The notes below the pieces were generated by a model. It was not told the DNA's origin and did not search any database. It worked only from the letters and a program-made list of their open reading frames with translations. This document shows, piece after piece, positions 34,961 to 46,180 of a stretch of 64,000 nt of DNA. The DNA lies in contig WBMZ01010253.1 of NCBI GenBank assembly GCA_013400975.1, positions 1 through 64,000 on the forward strand, given 5' to 3'. Both the position numbers and the translations under genes were made by a program. This stretch comes from Atrichornis clamosus. Its lineage: Eukaryota > Chordata > Aves > Passeriformes > Menuridae. How positions within the stretch are numbered: position 1 is the first letter of the stretch; each line of letters opens with the position of its first letter.

Positions 34961-37900
34961 AGTTGATGGAAAAAAAAAAAATCCTCTTGTAAATTTTTGT
35001 TAAATTAATGAAAATACTCAATTTGGAAATCACAATACATGTAATACTTAACCAAGTAACAGATTATATAATTCACAATAATTAGCATCTCGTGAATATG
35101 ATCAGCATGCCTGGGAGCAGTTATGTTCAGAAATATGTGCTGTAAAAAATATAGATTTGGAATATCCTTGGCTGTTTCAGGTCCTCTTAAAATGGTGCCA
35201 CAATACACTGGAATGTGCAGTGTTTACCTAGCAATTCCCTTTAATTGATTTATCTGAGAATGCCAACGATTGTCACCAATATTGCCCCTGTTTTGTGTCA
35301 CTGAGTCCACAAGAAACAGAAATGTAGAGAGATTCAGCAACTTCTCCTTCACCAGCCTTGGCTACATTGTTGTGTTTTGACCTGGAAAATAACTTACACA
35401 TCAATTAGGCCTTTCCAAGATTTGGAAAACTCTCTCTACCCCGGGTGTTTTCCTTCCTGCTTAGTGAGGGGGGCCGTGGTTTGCCTTGAGTGAGCTTTTA
35501 GGCAGACCAAAACAAATTCTCGCTCTGTATTTGCTCGTGAAATTACAGGGGTTTGCAATCAATGAATGTTCAAAAGATGGAAAGAAAAAAGATGCTTTTA
35601 CCTATTCTGATGGAATGATATACTTTATTTAGGCATGTGTGCTGCAATGGCACTTGGCTATTTTATGTCTTTCCGAAAAAATAAGTGAGATACTGGACTC
35701 CTAAGTCCAGATTTATTTAGTTCCTATTTATTCTAGTGGACCCATTAAAAAAGAATGTAATAGGAATATTTCATTTCTCAATTTCTACAGGAAAATGATT
35801 ACATGCTATAAACATCATGCAAACACATTGACATTTAAAGTGAAACTTTAAATAAAATTAAGTCTTTTTTAAATCTGAAATTTTATACCAAACTGTTTCA
35901 GTGTGTAGCTTAAATGAGTAACAGAATTCAAGATACATCTCATAGGATACATAGGATGGTGATACATAGATACATAGGAGGGTGAGTGTATTGCTTAAGA
36001 GCCTCTTGGAGGACTTTCATTCAAATAAAGTTTTTCTGAATTTTCTATTGCATAGAAATTCTCAGAAGGCTTCTACTGGAGCTGGAGTAAAAGATTAATT
36101 CAGTACTCTTCAAACTGAACAAGACAGGGCGCTTGAGTTGGTCAGTATGGAGAGCAAAGAAAGGTAGGAAAGTTGGAGGAACACATGACAGTTCTTAAAT
36201 TATTCTATCAAATGTAGCTGTCCTGGAAAGATACACAGTTCTTTGTGAGAATACTGAAATGCTGGGATTCAGTCTGTTGCCTGCCACCTGTTTCCTTTGT
36301 TCTCCTGAAGAAAAAAAAACAAACAACTTAATAAAACTTTTCCATTATTAATTATAGTCTTGACTCTGCAAACTAATATGTTCTGATTAGTGAACTTTTT
36401 CACAGAACTTTTGGGAAATCTCCATGTCCTCCATCAGATATTCTCCTCAATGCCCAGCACTTTGCAGATTTAGTATGAAGTGATCAAATTGCAGCCCAGA
36501 GCCATTCAAGGTAATTGAATCCAAGGATTTGGGACCAGGTGTACAAAGATGTTCAAACTAATTATTTAATAATTGAAAACAATAACCAGTGTAGTTAAAT
36601 CTCTCGCTGATTTTCTAATGTTTATTAATTTAGGCACCTGTGTCTTCTGCACCACTTTCTTTCAAAATGTGTACAAGGATATGCATAGCATATAAATTTA
36701 AAATGAATGTGATTACCTGGATACCTACTCTAGGCACTTAAGTGATTAGAAGAGCATTATTATTTTAATTGTTATATAGATTTCCTTCTTAGTCTGCCTA
36801 TTAATGGGTTGTTTAAATTCCTAGATAGATGTCATGGTGAAGAATTTTCACTAAACACTCACTCTACCATTTTCCATGACCTCTGTGAAGGGCCTGATAC
36901 AGGAAGAACCACAGAAAATGTTTCCTTAAAAATTAGGCAGATACAACACTCAGAAACGGTTAAGACAAATAAATGAAAAGCGACATCCACACCAGCCCTT
37001 ATCAGCAGGAAAATCACTGTCCTTTCGCTAAGTGATTTCACTTCAGTCCATTGTTTATGCAAACTGCATTGAAGGACCATCTGAAAGAAAGGAGGGTTAC
37101 AATTAGGGAGAAAAATCAGCAACACAATGTCTTCTAAATCAGTTTGTGTCTTCTTTCCAGGGGCTTTGTGTGCTGGAGCAGATGTTGCGCCTTGCCCATT
37201 GCTGTCACCTACCCTTGCTTCACTTAGCTATGTACATTATTTTAATTACCTTCTATACCTTCAAGGCAATTCCCATTCCATTATTTTGCTTTGTTAATGC
37301 ACCTGCTTAAAGAAAGAAAACTGTAAGCAAGGCACTAAGGAAAGGGTAAAATGGCAGTAAGATTAGGCTTCTTGGTATCTTTTTCTGTTTCCTTTTATTC
37401 CACTCCCTTCACTGTGACTAAATAATAACCACTGGAAGGAATAATTTTACAAGAGGGAGTTATCTGTTATTTTTATTTGGTCCCAATACTGCTAATTAAC
37501 AGCAGATATGAAAGGTCCTGTAAATGTTTTGAAAATCTAACAAAATCTGGTAAAACCTTCTATTCTTATTTTACAAACAGTATTCTTGTGCTGCTATGAA
37601 ATGGGCTGCTTCAGCCTTGAAGTCAGAGAAAAGAGGTATGAATACAGCAGAATAGCAACACGATTTATCAGCATGAAGGAAATAAATGGACAGTATTAAC
37701 TGTATCATTCCAGCAGCCTACCCAGCAGTCCTAATGCCTTAACAGAATGTGTGAAGGAAAATGAAATGGCAGCATGATTACACTGATTACAGTTGTTGCA
37801 AATACGGGAGGCTACAGTCATGCTTCAGTGGGGCTGTAATTATACTTCAAAGAAATGCTGTGTGCAGGCTGCTCCATTCCTGGAGTATCCCTGCTGTTTG

Positions 37901-39176
37901 TTTCCTCTTATTTTGTTCTTAGCATCATAGGACCTGTGGACACTTACTCATAGGTGTAACTCTTTGTTTCAGCAGTGGGAAGAAAATCATTTTTTATTCA
38001 TATCAGTGGTATTGGGTAAAAACTCTCCCAGCTCTTCTATGTTGCTGCGGAAGCACCATCAAATAATAGGATCCACTATGATTCAATACAATTCCTAATT
38101 TCTTACAGAACAAACCTTCTGAGCTTGCATTAAATTAGGTGGTAAAGAGTGACGGGAGTATGGCTGCTCAGTATCAAACAGTTCCCTTCTCCACCTTGCC
38201 CCTAGGTATTAGTCCTGAACAGAAGAAATCCAAACCTTTGTGATTTGTCTTTGATTAGTGCTGCCTCATGCTGCAAGCAGTACTTCAGGAAGAAAGATGG
38301 ATTTGTTGCTGTTGTTTCTCACTTCCCATTGGCAACGCGTGGCAGCACCTAGCCTAAAGCTGGCCATTATATTTCATTTAAGAAAAAGTATTGAAAAGGA
38401 AAATACATTTTGATGTGTCTGCGTTTTGTCTATAATTCAAAGGCACTGACATTTTACAGCAGCTTTTTTCCTTCTTCTCCCTGCAGATAACGATGTGACA
38501 CCAAGGCAGAATATAGAAGCAGGATGGGGTAGTGTCTGGGGGCACTGTCAAGTCCTCTACTTTCTCTTCAGTGCTCTTGCTTTCCTACAGACACCTGTCC
38601 CCCTCACTGGCCGGGCTCTTTTGTGTGGTTCCTTACTGTGCCAGCCTGTGATTTACAGAGCTTTCTCTGTATCCCACAGCTGAGCACAGGTCTGAGCGCT
38701 CTGGGTGTGGACCTCAACTAAGCCTAGCTCAGCCTCAGGCTCTCAGTGTACTGTAGACCAAACAGCAAAGTCAGAATCATTCAAAAAAATCTATTTATTT
38801 GTTCCTTGCCAGGCAAAATAAAGCCATAAGCTCTGCTCACTCTGAGGCTGAAGGGCTGCTAGGAAAAAAACCTGAGGTCTATTGTTGTCATAGAGAAAAG
38901 GATGTTGGGAATGCTGAAACCAGAAAAGTGATGAGGAATCAAAAAACATCAAGGAAAGCCCAGGATATTGTTTGAATCTTTGAGTCTTTGTGGATACTTG
39001 GGAACCAGCAATAGCAGTTGAGGAACAGGCAAGTTATTTCATGGGGGAGAGACAAGCACAACACTGGGGTCACTTTGGCCTGGTGGATCCATCCAGCTCT
39101 AGTAACTTCACTGGGACTTCCCCACCCGCTTCCAGATCCATCCATTTGTGCATGGATTTGTGCTCTCTTTTCACAG
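34961..39176. other. Gene-free AT-rich sequence
   Basis: No gene recognised. An A-rich tract lies near 34971-34981 and an imperfect GATACATA tandem array at 35932-35983. 36300-37800 is AT-rich and single-copy by eye. A strong acceptor-like run (TTTTTTCCTTCTTCTCCCTGCAG) ends at 38486, but no convincing donor follows within a usual exon length. A weak 5-8 base likeness to CR1 near 38775 is not enough to call. Confidence 0.55.
35932..35983. repeat. Imperfect GATACATA tandem array
   Basis: Units GATACATAGGATGGT, GATACATA and GATACATAGGAGGGT follow one another, preceded by a weaker GATACATCTCATAG copy. This is a small degenerate minisatellite-like array. Confidence 0.75.
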
Positions 39177-39228
39177 AACTGCAGGTCAGACAAGGATTTT
39201 CAGTCTCCTCAGGCAGCAGACAAACCAG
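39177..39228 (+). other. Weak candidate 52-nt exon
   Basis: GTGCTCTCTTTTCACAG ends at 39176 and CCAG|GTGAGC begins its donor at 39229. All three frames are open across the 52 bases, so openness carries no information. Only the signal pair supports it. Confidence 0.12.
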
Positions 39229-39755
39229 GTGAGCCAAAGCCAACTCCCCACCAGTCTGGGAGGGGAGGTGAGCATGGCGCAACTGGAAGTTGCTCTGTGC
39301 TTGTCAGACACGGTGATATATGAAGGTAATTGCTGCTGTGTGCGTTTAATTACAGTATTGTAATTAGCAGGTTGCAAGAGCAGATGCAGAGGGTCTTTTT
39401 CATAGAGCAGGCTCTGATAGGCCAGGGAAACATCTCAAAAAGAAAAGGGCAGAGCAATGTCACATTGTAATGCAGCTCTTTGTGCCTGGAAAAGAGGGTT
39501 AATTAGCTGATTGCTCCACTCTTCATCTTCATTTCTTAAGGTGGAGAAAACACGGTAGGAAGGAGATTAATTTATCTTCATGAATTTTTAGAATTAGCAA
39601 ATAGCACCAAATCTTTGCTCAGCTCAGCACCGTGGCTCGGGCTTGGTGCTGGGCAGGGACCACTGAAAAAGGGAACAAAAACTCTGCGAAACCTTCATCC
39701 TCTCCAGGAAAAAAAGGGGAGCAAGAGATCCAATCTTTGAGTAGAGTTCACCATG
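39229..39755. other. Gene-free sequence
   Basis: No gene or repeat recognised. Overlapping open frames on both strands near 39070-39380 have no domain. Confidence 0.5.
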
Positions 39756-39968
39756 GCAACTACAGGAGTCCTGCGATCACTGCTGCTCCGGGGGAGCCGG
39801 GCCGGCTCTGGGTTGATGCTGCAATGGTTGATGCAGGGTTGAGGCTCACCTGCGCTGCCCAGCGCCTCTTCAGGGCTCGCCTTGCTCCCTGCCCCTCGCT
39901 GCTCTGCCACACCAAACGCCACGGCGGGGCCCGGGTGGCTCGGCCCCAGCCCCGGGGGTTTGAGGGTC
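39756..39968. promoter_or_regulatory. CpG-rich islet
   Basis: About fourteen CpG in roughly 210 bases by hand count, with GC-rich runs such as GGGGGAGCCGGGCCGG and GGCGGGGCCCGGGTGG. It lies inside a 180-codon plus-strand open frame (39632-40174) that has no recognisable domain; stops are rare here because of the base composition. No TATA box or clear donor is seen. It is an orphan CpG island or regulatory element candidate. Confidence 0.35.
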
Positions 39969-41872
39969 ACTCAAATTCAGAGCTGTGTGACCGGGAAAGT
40001 GTGTCCCTGCCTAATGGCAGCAAGGGGAGGATTTCACACCGGGTCAGGTGTGGTTTCCAGTCCTTCAAGGACGCTGTGGTGTGGTACCTGTGGGAAGGGG
40101 GCACAGCAGTGCTCAGCCTGCAAAGCACATCAGACCTACCTGGTGTAGTTCAGGGATTGTTTCTTTTGCTTTAAATACACAAAAAGCTCAAAAATAACAT
40201 TTTTTTTTTCTTTTTCCTATTATGAAGCTTCATATCTTGTTGTGGTTTTTAACTTATCCAACTCAAGTATTGGGTTCTGGTACTCATATTTATTGAAGTT
40301 ATCTACTGAAGGGGTAGAAGGGCATAGTCTTTCTAAATGTGCTTGCAGAAGTCAGTACAAATTGCACATTTAATTATTGTGTACTTAAAATCTGATAATC
40401 GTAGAAAATCAAATACACAGCCTGGTTGATTTAGAAAGTATTTTTAATAGGGCACTATTAAATTATAGAGTTAAACATTATTAGATATATTTATTCATGA
40501 GAGATAATTTGATATGTAACAAAATAAGCCAATACATGGTGTAACCTCTTGCAGTCTAATTTTCATGGATGAGCTCTTGCATATTTAATATCCTTTGAGG
40601 ATATATTTTAACCTAGACTAATTACTGCTTTCCTCTTATTTCTGTTCAGTTTGACATCGACGTTTGGCTAAAATAATGTAATATTGTTATTATGGAGCAA
40701 ATTAAGTAAATCTGGCTTATTAAATTTAGAGCCATTGTTGATCCTGTAAATGGCCTGATGTAGGTTATGGCAACAAACATGGTACACAAACAAAAAGAGC
40801 TAAATTCTCCACAAAGAAACCCTACCCACCTTGCATGATGAACACCACCAGGAATATTATCTAATCTATAGAGCTGTTTTATAATATCTGTTTCTAATTT
40901 GATTGTGGCAAATTTATAAAGAGGAGTAAAGTAAGAAATTAATGGCGATATAAGTTATTCTTACAGTATTAAGACAATTTAGTTTAAAAGCCTATTAAGC
41001 TAGCTGGGGAGCTGGTTAGAAACTTTCAATAGGCAGAATACCTGAGCACAGAGATTTTGTACTTTAAAGTAGGTTAATTAATTAATTGAGAACCCATGTC
41101 ATGGCTTTGATATATACATTAATTTTGTGTCTGAGAAAAATTTTAATTAGATGTTTTAATTTTGTTCTTAGTGACATCTTAATAAAATGCACTGATAGGT
41201 CAGGTTATGTGTTTGTACATTTTGGGCGAATGCCAGCAGTGTCAGCTGGCTTTAGCAGCTCAGCTTTGCTTTGCTGGGTTCATCAGCCAAACACCTTGCT
41301 ACGTTTTGCTTTCTTTGATTCACCAATTTTTAATGTACTTGTAAGTTTAATGTACTTTTAATGTAAGTTTTAATAAGTTTATCCTGTATGAGAATTTTAA
41401 AAATTATAACTATGAAAAATAGAGAAAGAGAAAGCTTACATTGATGTAACTTCTAACTACATTTGATTTTTACAGGTACGATAAATGTTATGGACTGAAC
41501 ATTTTCTAGGTGAGTAGTGCAATAAAATAGTTCATCCTTGTCTTGAGACAATATTGACTAGTAAAACCTGAAATTCTCAGTGCCTTTTGGGAGGCTAAGA
41601 TCCCTTTTTACATGTTGCATCAATTAAAAGAAGCAATGATTTTGACTACACACAGATCCTTTATGGTTTTCAGCCTTTTACTTTTTCACCCGTAAATGAA
41701 CTAAACTTCAAAATAAGAACATTTTTCTTCACTGAAAAACAAACATTTTTTTAAAAAAATCTTTTTTAGAAAAATCAAACATTGGATACTTAAATAGCTA
41801 GTCATTAACATCAGCAGCTATGTAATCAGCTTCTGGTGTTAAAGTGAAGAATCCTTCTCCAACATCTAGGAT
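39969..41872. other. Gene-free sequence, AT-rich from 40190
   Basis: No gene recognised. A 10-T tract lies near 40200. 40360-40760 is AT-rich with many TAAT cores and few simple repeats, a possible conserved non-coding element by texture only. TTAATTAATTAATT near 41074-41087 and TTTAATGTACTT-type near-repeats at 41330-41375 are low-complexity. A 34-nt splice-bounded segment at 41476-41509 is discussed under rejected items. Confidence 0.5.
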
Positions 41873-41908
41873 GTATTTGATAAAATATCCCATGACCTTC
41901 TGGCTGAG
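41873..41908 (+). mobile_element. Possible LINE reverse-transcriptase scrap
   Basis: Plus-strand translation gives VFDKISHDLLAE, which resembles the AFDKVSHDLL motif (palm, first aspartate) of CR1/Jockey-type LINE reverse transcriptases. Neither flank continues the match: a stop precedes it and the downstream 100 bases do not read as reverse transcriptase. It may be a tiny worn LINE remnant or coincidence. Confidence 0.2.
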
Positions 41909-42475
41909 GGGGAGACTGTGCTGCCCATCCATCTGCAGAGGAGGGGGCTGAGCTTTTGGTGCCTCTCAGCCAGGACCAAGTTGAGCTCCAAGTAAGCCCA
42001 GCTGGCTCAGAGCTATGAACTGATACCAACAACAAATCATTTTTCCCCTCTATCAGCTACTGAGAAAGCAAAATTGCTTCTAATCAAAAGGATGGCCCTC
42101 CCTTTGCAATTGTTTGCTCAAGTATTTTTCTGACTGGTCTGCTTGATGGGCAAATGTGCAAGGAAATGGAAAACATAATCTTTCAACATGAAAGAATGCC
42201 AATGCACTGTGAAGAACTGTTTCTAGCTCACTTCTCCTCTCCTGTGGGTTTATACTGCTGCTAATTTCCTCAAATTGGCTACCAGGTTGGCTTCCAATTT
42301 GTTTGCTGATGCATATCATGGAGCCTGGGAACGCCCAGCAACATGCCAGGTTTACTGAACCAAAGGTGTACGTTAGCAGCACATCAACGTTTTAGAAACT
42401 TTGCACGCCCTGGGTTTGTTACCTGCTGCCTTGTTCAAAGTGCACCCACTGCTGCTTCCCAAACATCCAAACCAG

Positions 42476-42600
42476 TGAGGTTGGGTGGAGTTTGGAGCAA
42501 CCTGGCCTAGTGGAAGGTGTCCCTGCCCATGGCAGGGGGTGGAACTGGGTTATCCTTAAGGCCCCTCCCAAGCCAGGCCTTTCTGGGATTCCGTGATCCT
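42476..42600 (+). mobile_element. CR1 LINE, 3' end, 5'-truncated
   Basis: The order GTTGGGTGGAGTTTGGAGCA, ACCTGGCCTAGTGGAAGGTG, CCCTGCCCATGGCAGGGGGT, TATCCTTAAGGCCCC follows the avian CR1 3' UTR. The terminal octamers have decayed to TTCTGGG-ATTCCGTG-ATCCT. It is more diverged than the copy at 19933. Confidence 0.92.
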
Positions 42601-44849
42601 ACACACACTTTATCCAGTGCGCATCTTTGGAGACAATATAATCAGCCATTAAAGACAGAGACCCAATGCACATTATACTTCATTTTCCTGACATCTTGCA
42701 CAAAGAGTCATCAAAATGTGGGAATGTTTGCTAACCCTTTCTTGTGGGTACTTGGCACCTGGTTTTATGAATTAGTATACTTAGCAAGTCGCTTTGCCTC
42801 TTATCTACTAAAAATAACAACATGAACTCTAAGAGGTTGTCAACGTATTACTTCCCAAGGGAGAATTTTGCTCTTCTCTCTCATTTATCTAGGCATGTGT
42901 AGAGGCTTTTGACCCATTTAGCATAGATAAATGACCCATGATGTGAAATTTCCCAACAGTTTAATAATGCATTTAACTCAAAGTGACACTTGCTTGCAGC
43001 TGCCTTAGAGCAGTTTCCAGGCTATATATGTCTCTTTGAAATGATGTATGACAAGTAGGAAAGCTTCCTTGATAGAACCCCAAATCCCATGGGCGAGTAA
43101 CAAGAAAATCCTTTTTAGATTGCCAGCAGCAAATTTATATTTCGCAAGTCTTTATTTAATTTTATCTGGTTTTCAATATAATTTATGGTTATGACCATTA
43201 GTCTAAAGCTCACAGTGACTTCTACACAAATTATGTTTTTCTTCACAGTAATGCATTGTAAAGGCTTTTATTGATCCCATTTTTTTTTCACAACATACCA
43301 GCAGTAAACCCCTTGTCTTACCACTGAAAATGTTTTTGTAATCCTTGCACTAACTTAGCTGTATGAAAATTCTATTACTTCTGAAAGCCAGGAAGTGAAA
43401 AGGAGAACTCCAGTCTGTCTATGCTTAAAATCAGGAAACTTTCTTAAGAAAACTCCCTCATGTGTTTGAGAACACAAGTCTGAATGATAGCTCTTAATTT
43501 TTACTTGCATGGATTTAAAGCAGTTGGTGCTGAGCGTGTGGAAAGACTTTTATTAAATCTGCTTCTGGTTTAGTGAGCAATTTCCCATGATACATGTCAT
43601 ATTAAAAGCAAGAAAGATTTAAAAAAGCAAGAAATTAGCGTTAGACTTGAGGAGACAAACACTTCTAAGTAGACAATCAAATTTATTATTTAATCACATT
43701 TATTTCCAATATTAAAATAGAAGTCAACTAACTGAAGGTGGATCCTGTAGGGTCCTGAATCATTTAGCATAGACAAATGGGGTGGGTTCCCAAAGTCTGC
43801 AAACAGAAAGTGTGGTTCCAAATAACAAGAAAAAACCACAAAATCAAAACCCAAATAAACGCAGAAAAATAAACCAGAAATAGTCCTGTCCAAAAGGAAA
43901 GGTTAATGCGGGCAGAGGAAGAAGGGAAAAAAACAAGTGAGATGATTAGAAGAGAAACAGAGAGTTCACGGGATGTTTGCATCTCAGACTCTGATCTTTG
44001 TTCAGCTCTGTTGCTCCCTTTGGCCTCCAGCTTTTATCCCTCTCGTGTTTCTCAGCCATGGTGACATTCCCCTCACTTTACCTGCCTTGCAGGACCCCCA
44101 GACCCCTCCAGGTCCAGGCTGGTTAGTGATGCCTTTGGTGGCTGTCTGTACAGCATGTGCAGAACTTGGCTCTGGCCCACAGTTTGTAATGCAGGTATGA
44201 AACAAGGGCATGTGGAAGTTTTTGCTCCAGCTGCCCTAACAGAGCTTGGAAAATGCCAGAGGAGCAAGGTCCCAGGAAGAGCTGCTGCACCAAGGCTGTG
44301 CTGTCACCTGCTGCTTCCCTATTCAGAGTTTAAGCCCATTTCCTCTGCTCAATTTCAGTGCAAAGTCAACGAAGGCAGCTTAAACCCCAGAGGGTTTTTG
44401 ATCTGGGCCTAAACATGGCCGATATTGGAGCTCTCTGGGAGGCACCTGGAGCAGCTGAACTTTATTCTGACAGGGTGGCACACCCAGAGGGTGTGAGCAT
44501 GGCTGTGCCTCTCACAATACCAGCAGAATAACGGGGTACAATTTGCCTGGGCTGACTTTACACATCTAACCACTGTTCCATGTCTGTGCCCTTCGGTCTG
44601 GGGAATGGGAATGGCATTCCAGAGAGGAATTCACTCACCCCAGTGCAAGCCATCTGTGTTTGAGTGAGGTGATCCTGATTTTGGAAGGTCTTCTCTTTTG
44701 TTAGTGACTACAAGACTCCTTCTCTTAAACCTGTTGCTGTCAGCCAAAGTGACTTCCACCACCTAGAAAAACAGGGAATTCTTCCTTAAAACAAATGACC
44801 TCTAAAGGGCAAAGAGACCCCACGCCATTTCTGATGCAGCTTACTTTTT
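42601..44849. other. Gene-free sequence
   Basis: No gene recognised. 42601-43980 is AT-rich. 44000-44420 is richer in GC, with short overlapping open frames on both strands and no known domain. No repeat family identified. Confidence 0.55.
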
Positions 44850-45085
44850 CATAGAATCATAGAATGTCCTGCATTGGAAAGGACCCCCAAGGATCACTGA
44901 TGCAGCCCCTGTCCGTGCCCAGACCCCCAGCAATCCCCCCGTGCATCCCTGGGAGCGCTGTCCAGAGGCTCCTGGAGCTCTGGCAGCCTCGGGGCCGTGC
45001 CCATTCCCTGGGGAGCCTGGTCAGTGCCCCAGCCCCTCTGGGGGAAGAAGAACCATTTTCTGGTATCCAACCTTTAATTTCCCCA
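44850..45085 (-). mobile_element. CR1 LINE, 3' end, minus orientation
   Basis: It begins with CATAGAATCATAGAATG, the reverse complement of the CR1 terminal octamers, then GGAAAGGACCCCCAAGGATC, a GC-rich middle (GGAGCGCTGTCCAGAGGCTC) and ends near TATCCAACCTTTAATTTCCC. The middle differs from the other copies here, so it belongs to another CR1 subfamily. It is 5'-truncated and non-coding. Confidence 0.93.
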
Positions 45086-45529
45086 TTCAGAGAATAAGAA
45101 TTCAGAGAATAGGGAAATGGAAATGCTCCCTATTGAGGGAGCAAGATAGCGCTTAGGAGCCTTATTGCCAAAAAACCCTTCATTTTTCAACACAAAACAC
45201 ATGTTGGCTGGAAGAGGCTTGCAGAAGCTTTCCAGCCTAGGCAAGGTCCACGTCAGCACCAGCAGCACGAGTTTCCAGCTCCCTGAGCTTGACTGGAAGT
45301 TGACTGCATCGAGCCTCGCCTTTGATACAGAGCGATTCTTCCTGGCTGGGGATGAGAGCAGCTTTTACAGGGTAAGCTTGGGTAAGCTGCTAAAAGCGTG
45401 AGGCTGCTGACTACCCTGTGAAAAGATAAGCACAAGAAACAGCAGAAGTGAGGCAGGGAGCCTGTATCAAAGTTAATGAAGAAGGCACAGGGTCTAAGGA
45501 AAGGAGGAAATTCTTGTAGGAGTTTGGGT
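45086..45529. other. Gene-free sequence between CR1 and CpG islet
   Basis: An ATTCAGAGAAT direct repeat lies near 45085-45110, just past the CR1 edge. Overlapping open frames on both strands are without domain. Nothing else seen. Confidence 0.5.
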
Positions 45530-45750
45530 TCGTGTGAACCTGGCGAGATCAATTTGCTGCTGAACCATTTGAACTGAGCGCCAGAGCTCGTTTTGAGGAA
45601 GACGCACAAACCAAAGCTGGCACAGCGAGCGCCTCAGATCGCCGTGACCCGAGGAGCTGTGTGCTGCCAGAGTGCAGCTCGGAGCCTGCTCACACCGAGA
45701 GCCGGCCCCGCTTTGGAACACGGCTGCTCCAGAGAATGCCTGTCGGGAGA
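45530..45750. promoter_or_regulatory. CpG-rich islet
   Basis: About fifteen CpG in some 205 bases by hand count, the highest density in the window. It contains GCGAGCGCC, GATCGCCGTGACCCGAGG and GAGAGCCGGCCCCGC. Open frames run on both strands, as expected from composition. No TATA box, no strong donor within 200 bases, and no repeat family I recognise. The best reading is an orphan CpG island or regulatory element. Confidence 0.4.
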
Positions 45751-46049
45751 CTTCCTCCAGAGGGAAATTAATTGCAAATAGCTTATTTCCTCTGAAAGGA
45801 GGCAGACACCAATTAATCTGCTTTTTTAAATGTAAAGAATGTAAGTGACTTTTACACTTCAGCTTCCCCTTCATGACTCCAGATACTGTCTTTATACATA
45901 TGAATTGATTTGAAGGACATTATTACAATATTTCTCACCAATAATATCTGGTTTTAAATATTTGCGCCTACAAACTTCCCCAAAATAAATAAAATCAACC
46001 CTCCCAAAGAAAATTTTTGTAAGCTGCCTCTCTAAAATGCAAGATTATT

Positions 46050-46180
46050 TGATTTAAGCTTCTTTGCCTGTCATTGTTAATGAATAATTATTCAGTATTT
46101 CAAGCTGAAACAGATAGCTTCATTTAGTATGATTAATGCTGATGTGCCACATCATTTGCATAATTACAAAATATAAGAAA
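46050..46180. promoter_or_regulatory. AT-rich block with palindromic homeodomain site and octamer
   Basis: TGAATAATTATTCA at 46081-46094 is a perfect 14-bp palindrome with a central AATT, suited to a homeodomain dimer. About 60 bases on, ATTTGCATAATTA (46154-46166) joins a perfect POU octamer to a TAAT core. No repeat is present. Such pairing is common in vertebrate neural or developmental enhancers; activity here is inference. Confidence 0.3.

Noticed and set aside
38487..38695. Exon starting after the strong acceptor at 38486
   Set aside because: No convincing donor within normal exon length; the open frame of about 62 codons gives no known peptide.
41476..41509. 34-nt segment between an acceptor (TTTTTACAG) and a strong donor (TAG|GTGAGTAG)
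   Set aside because: Too short for a usual exon and carries a stop in each frame; kept only as a remote micro-exon possibility for a non-coding RNA.
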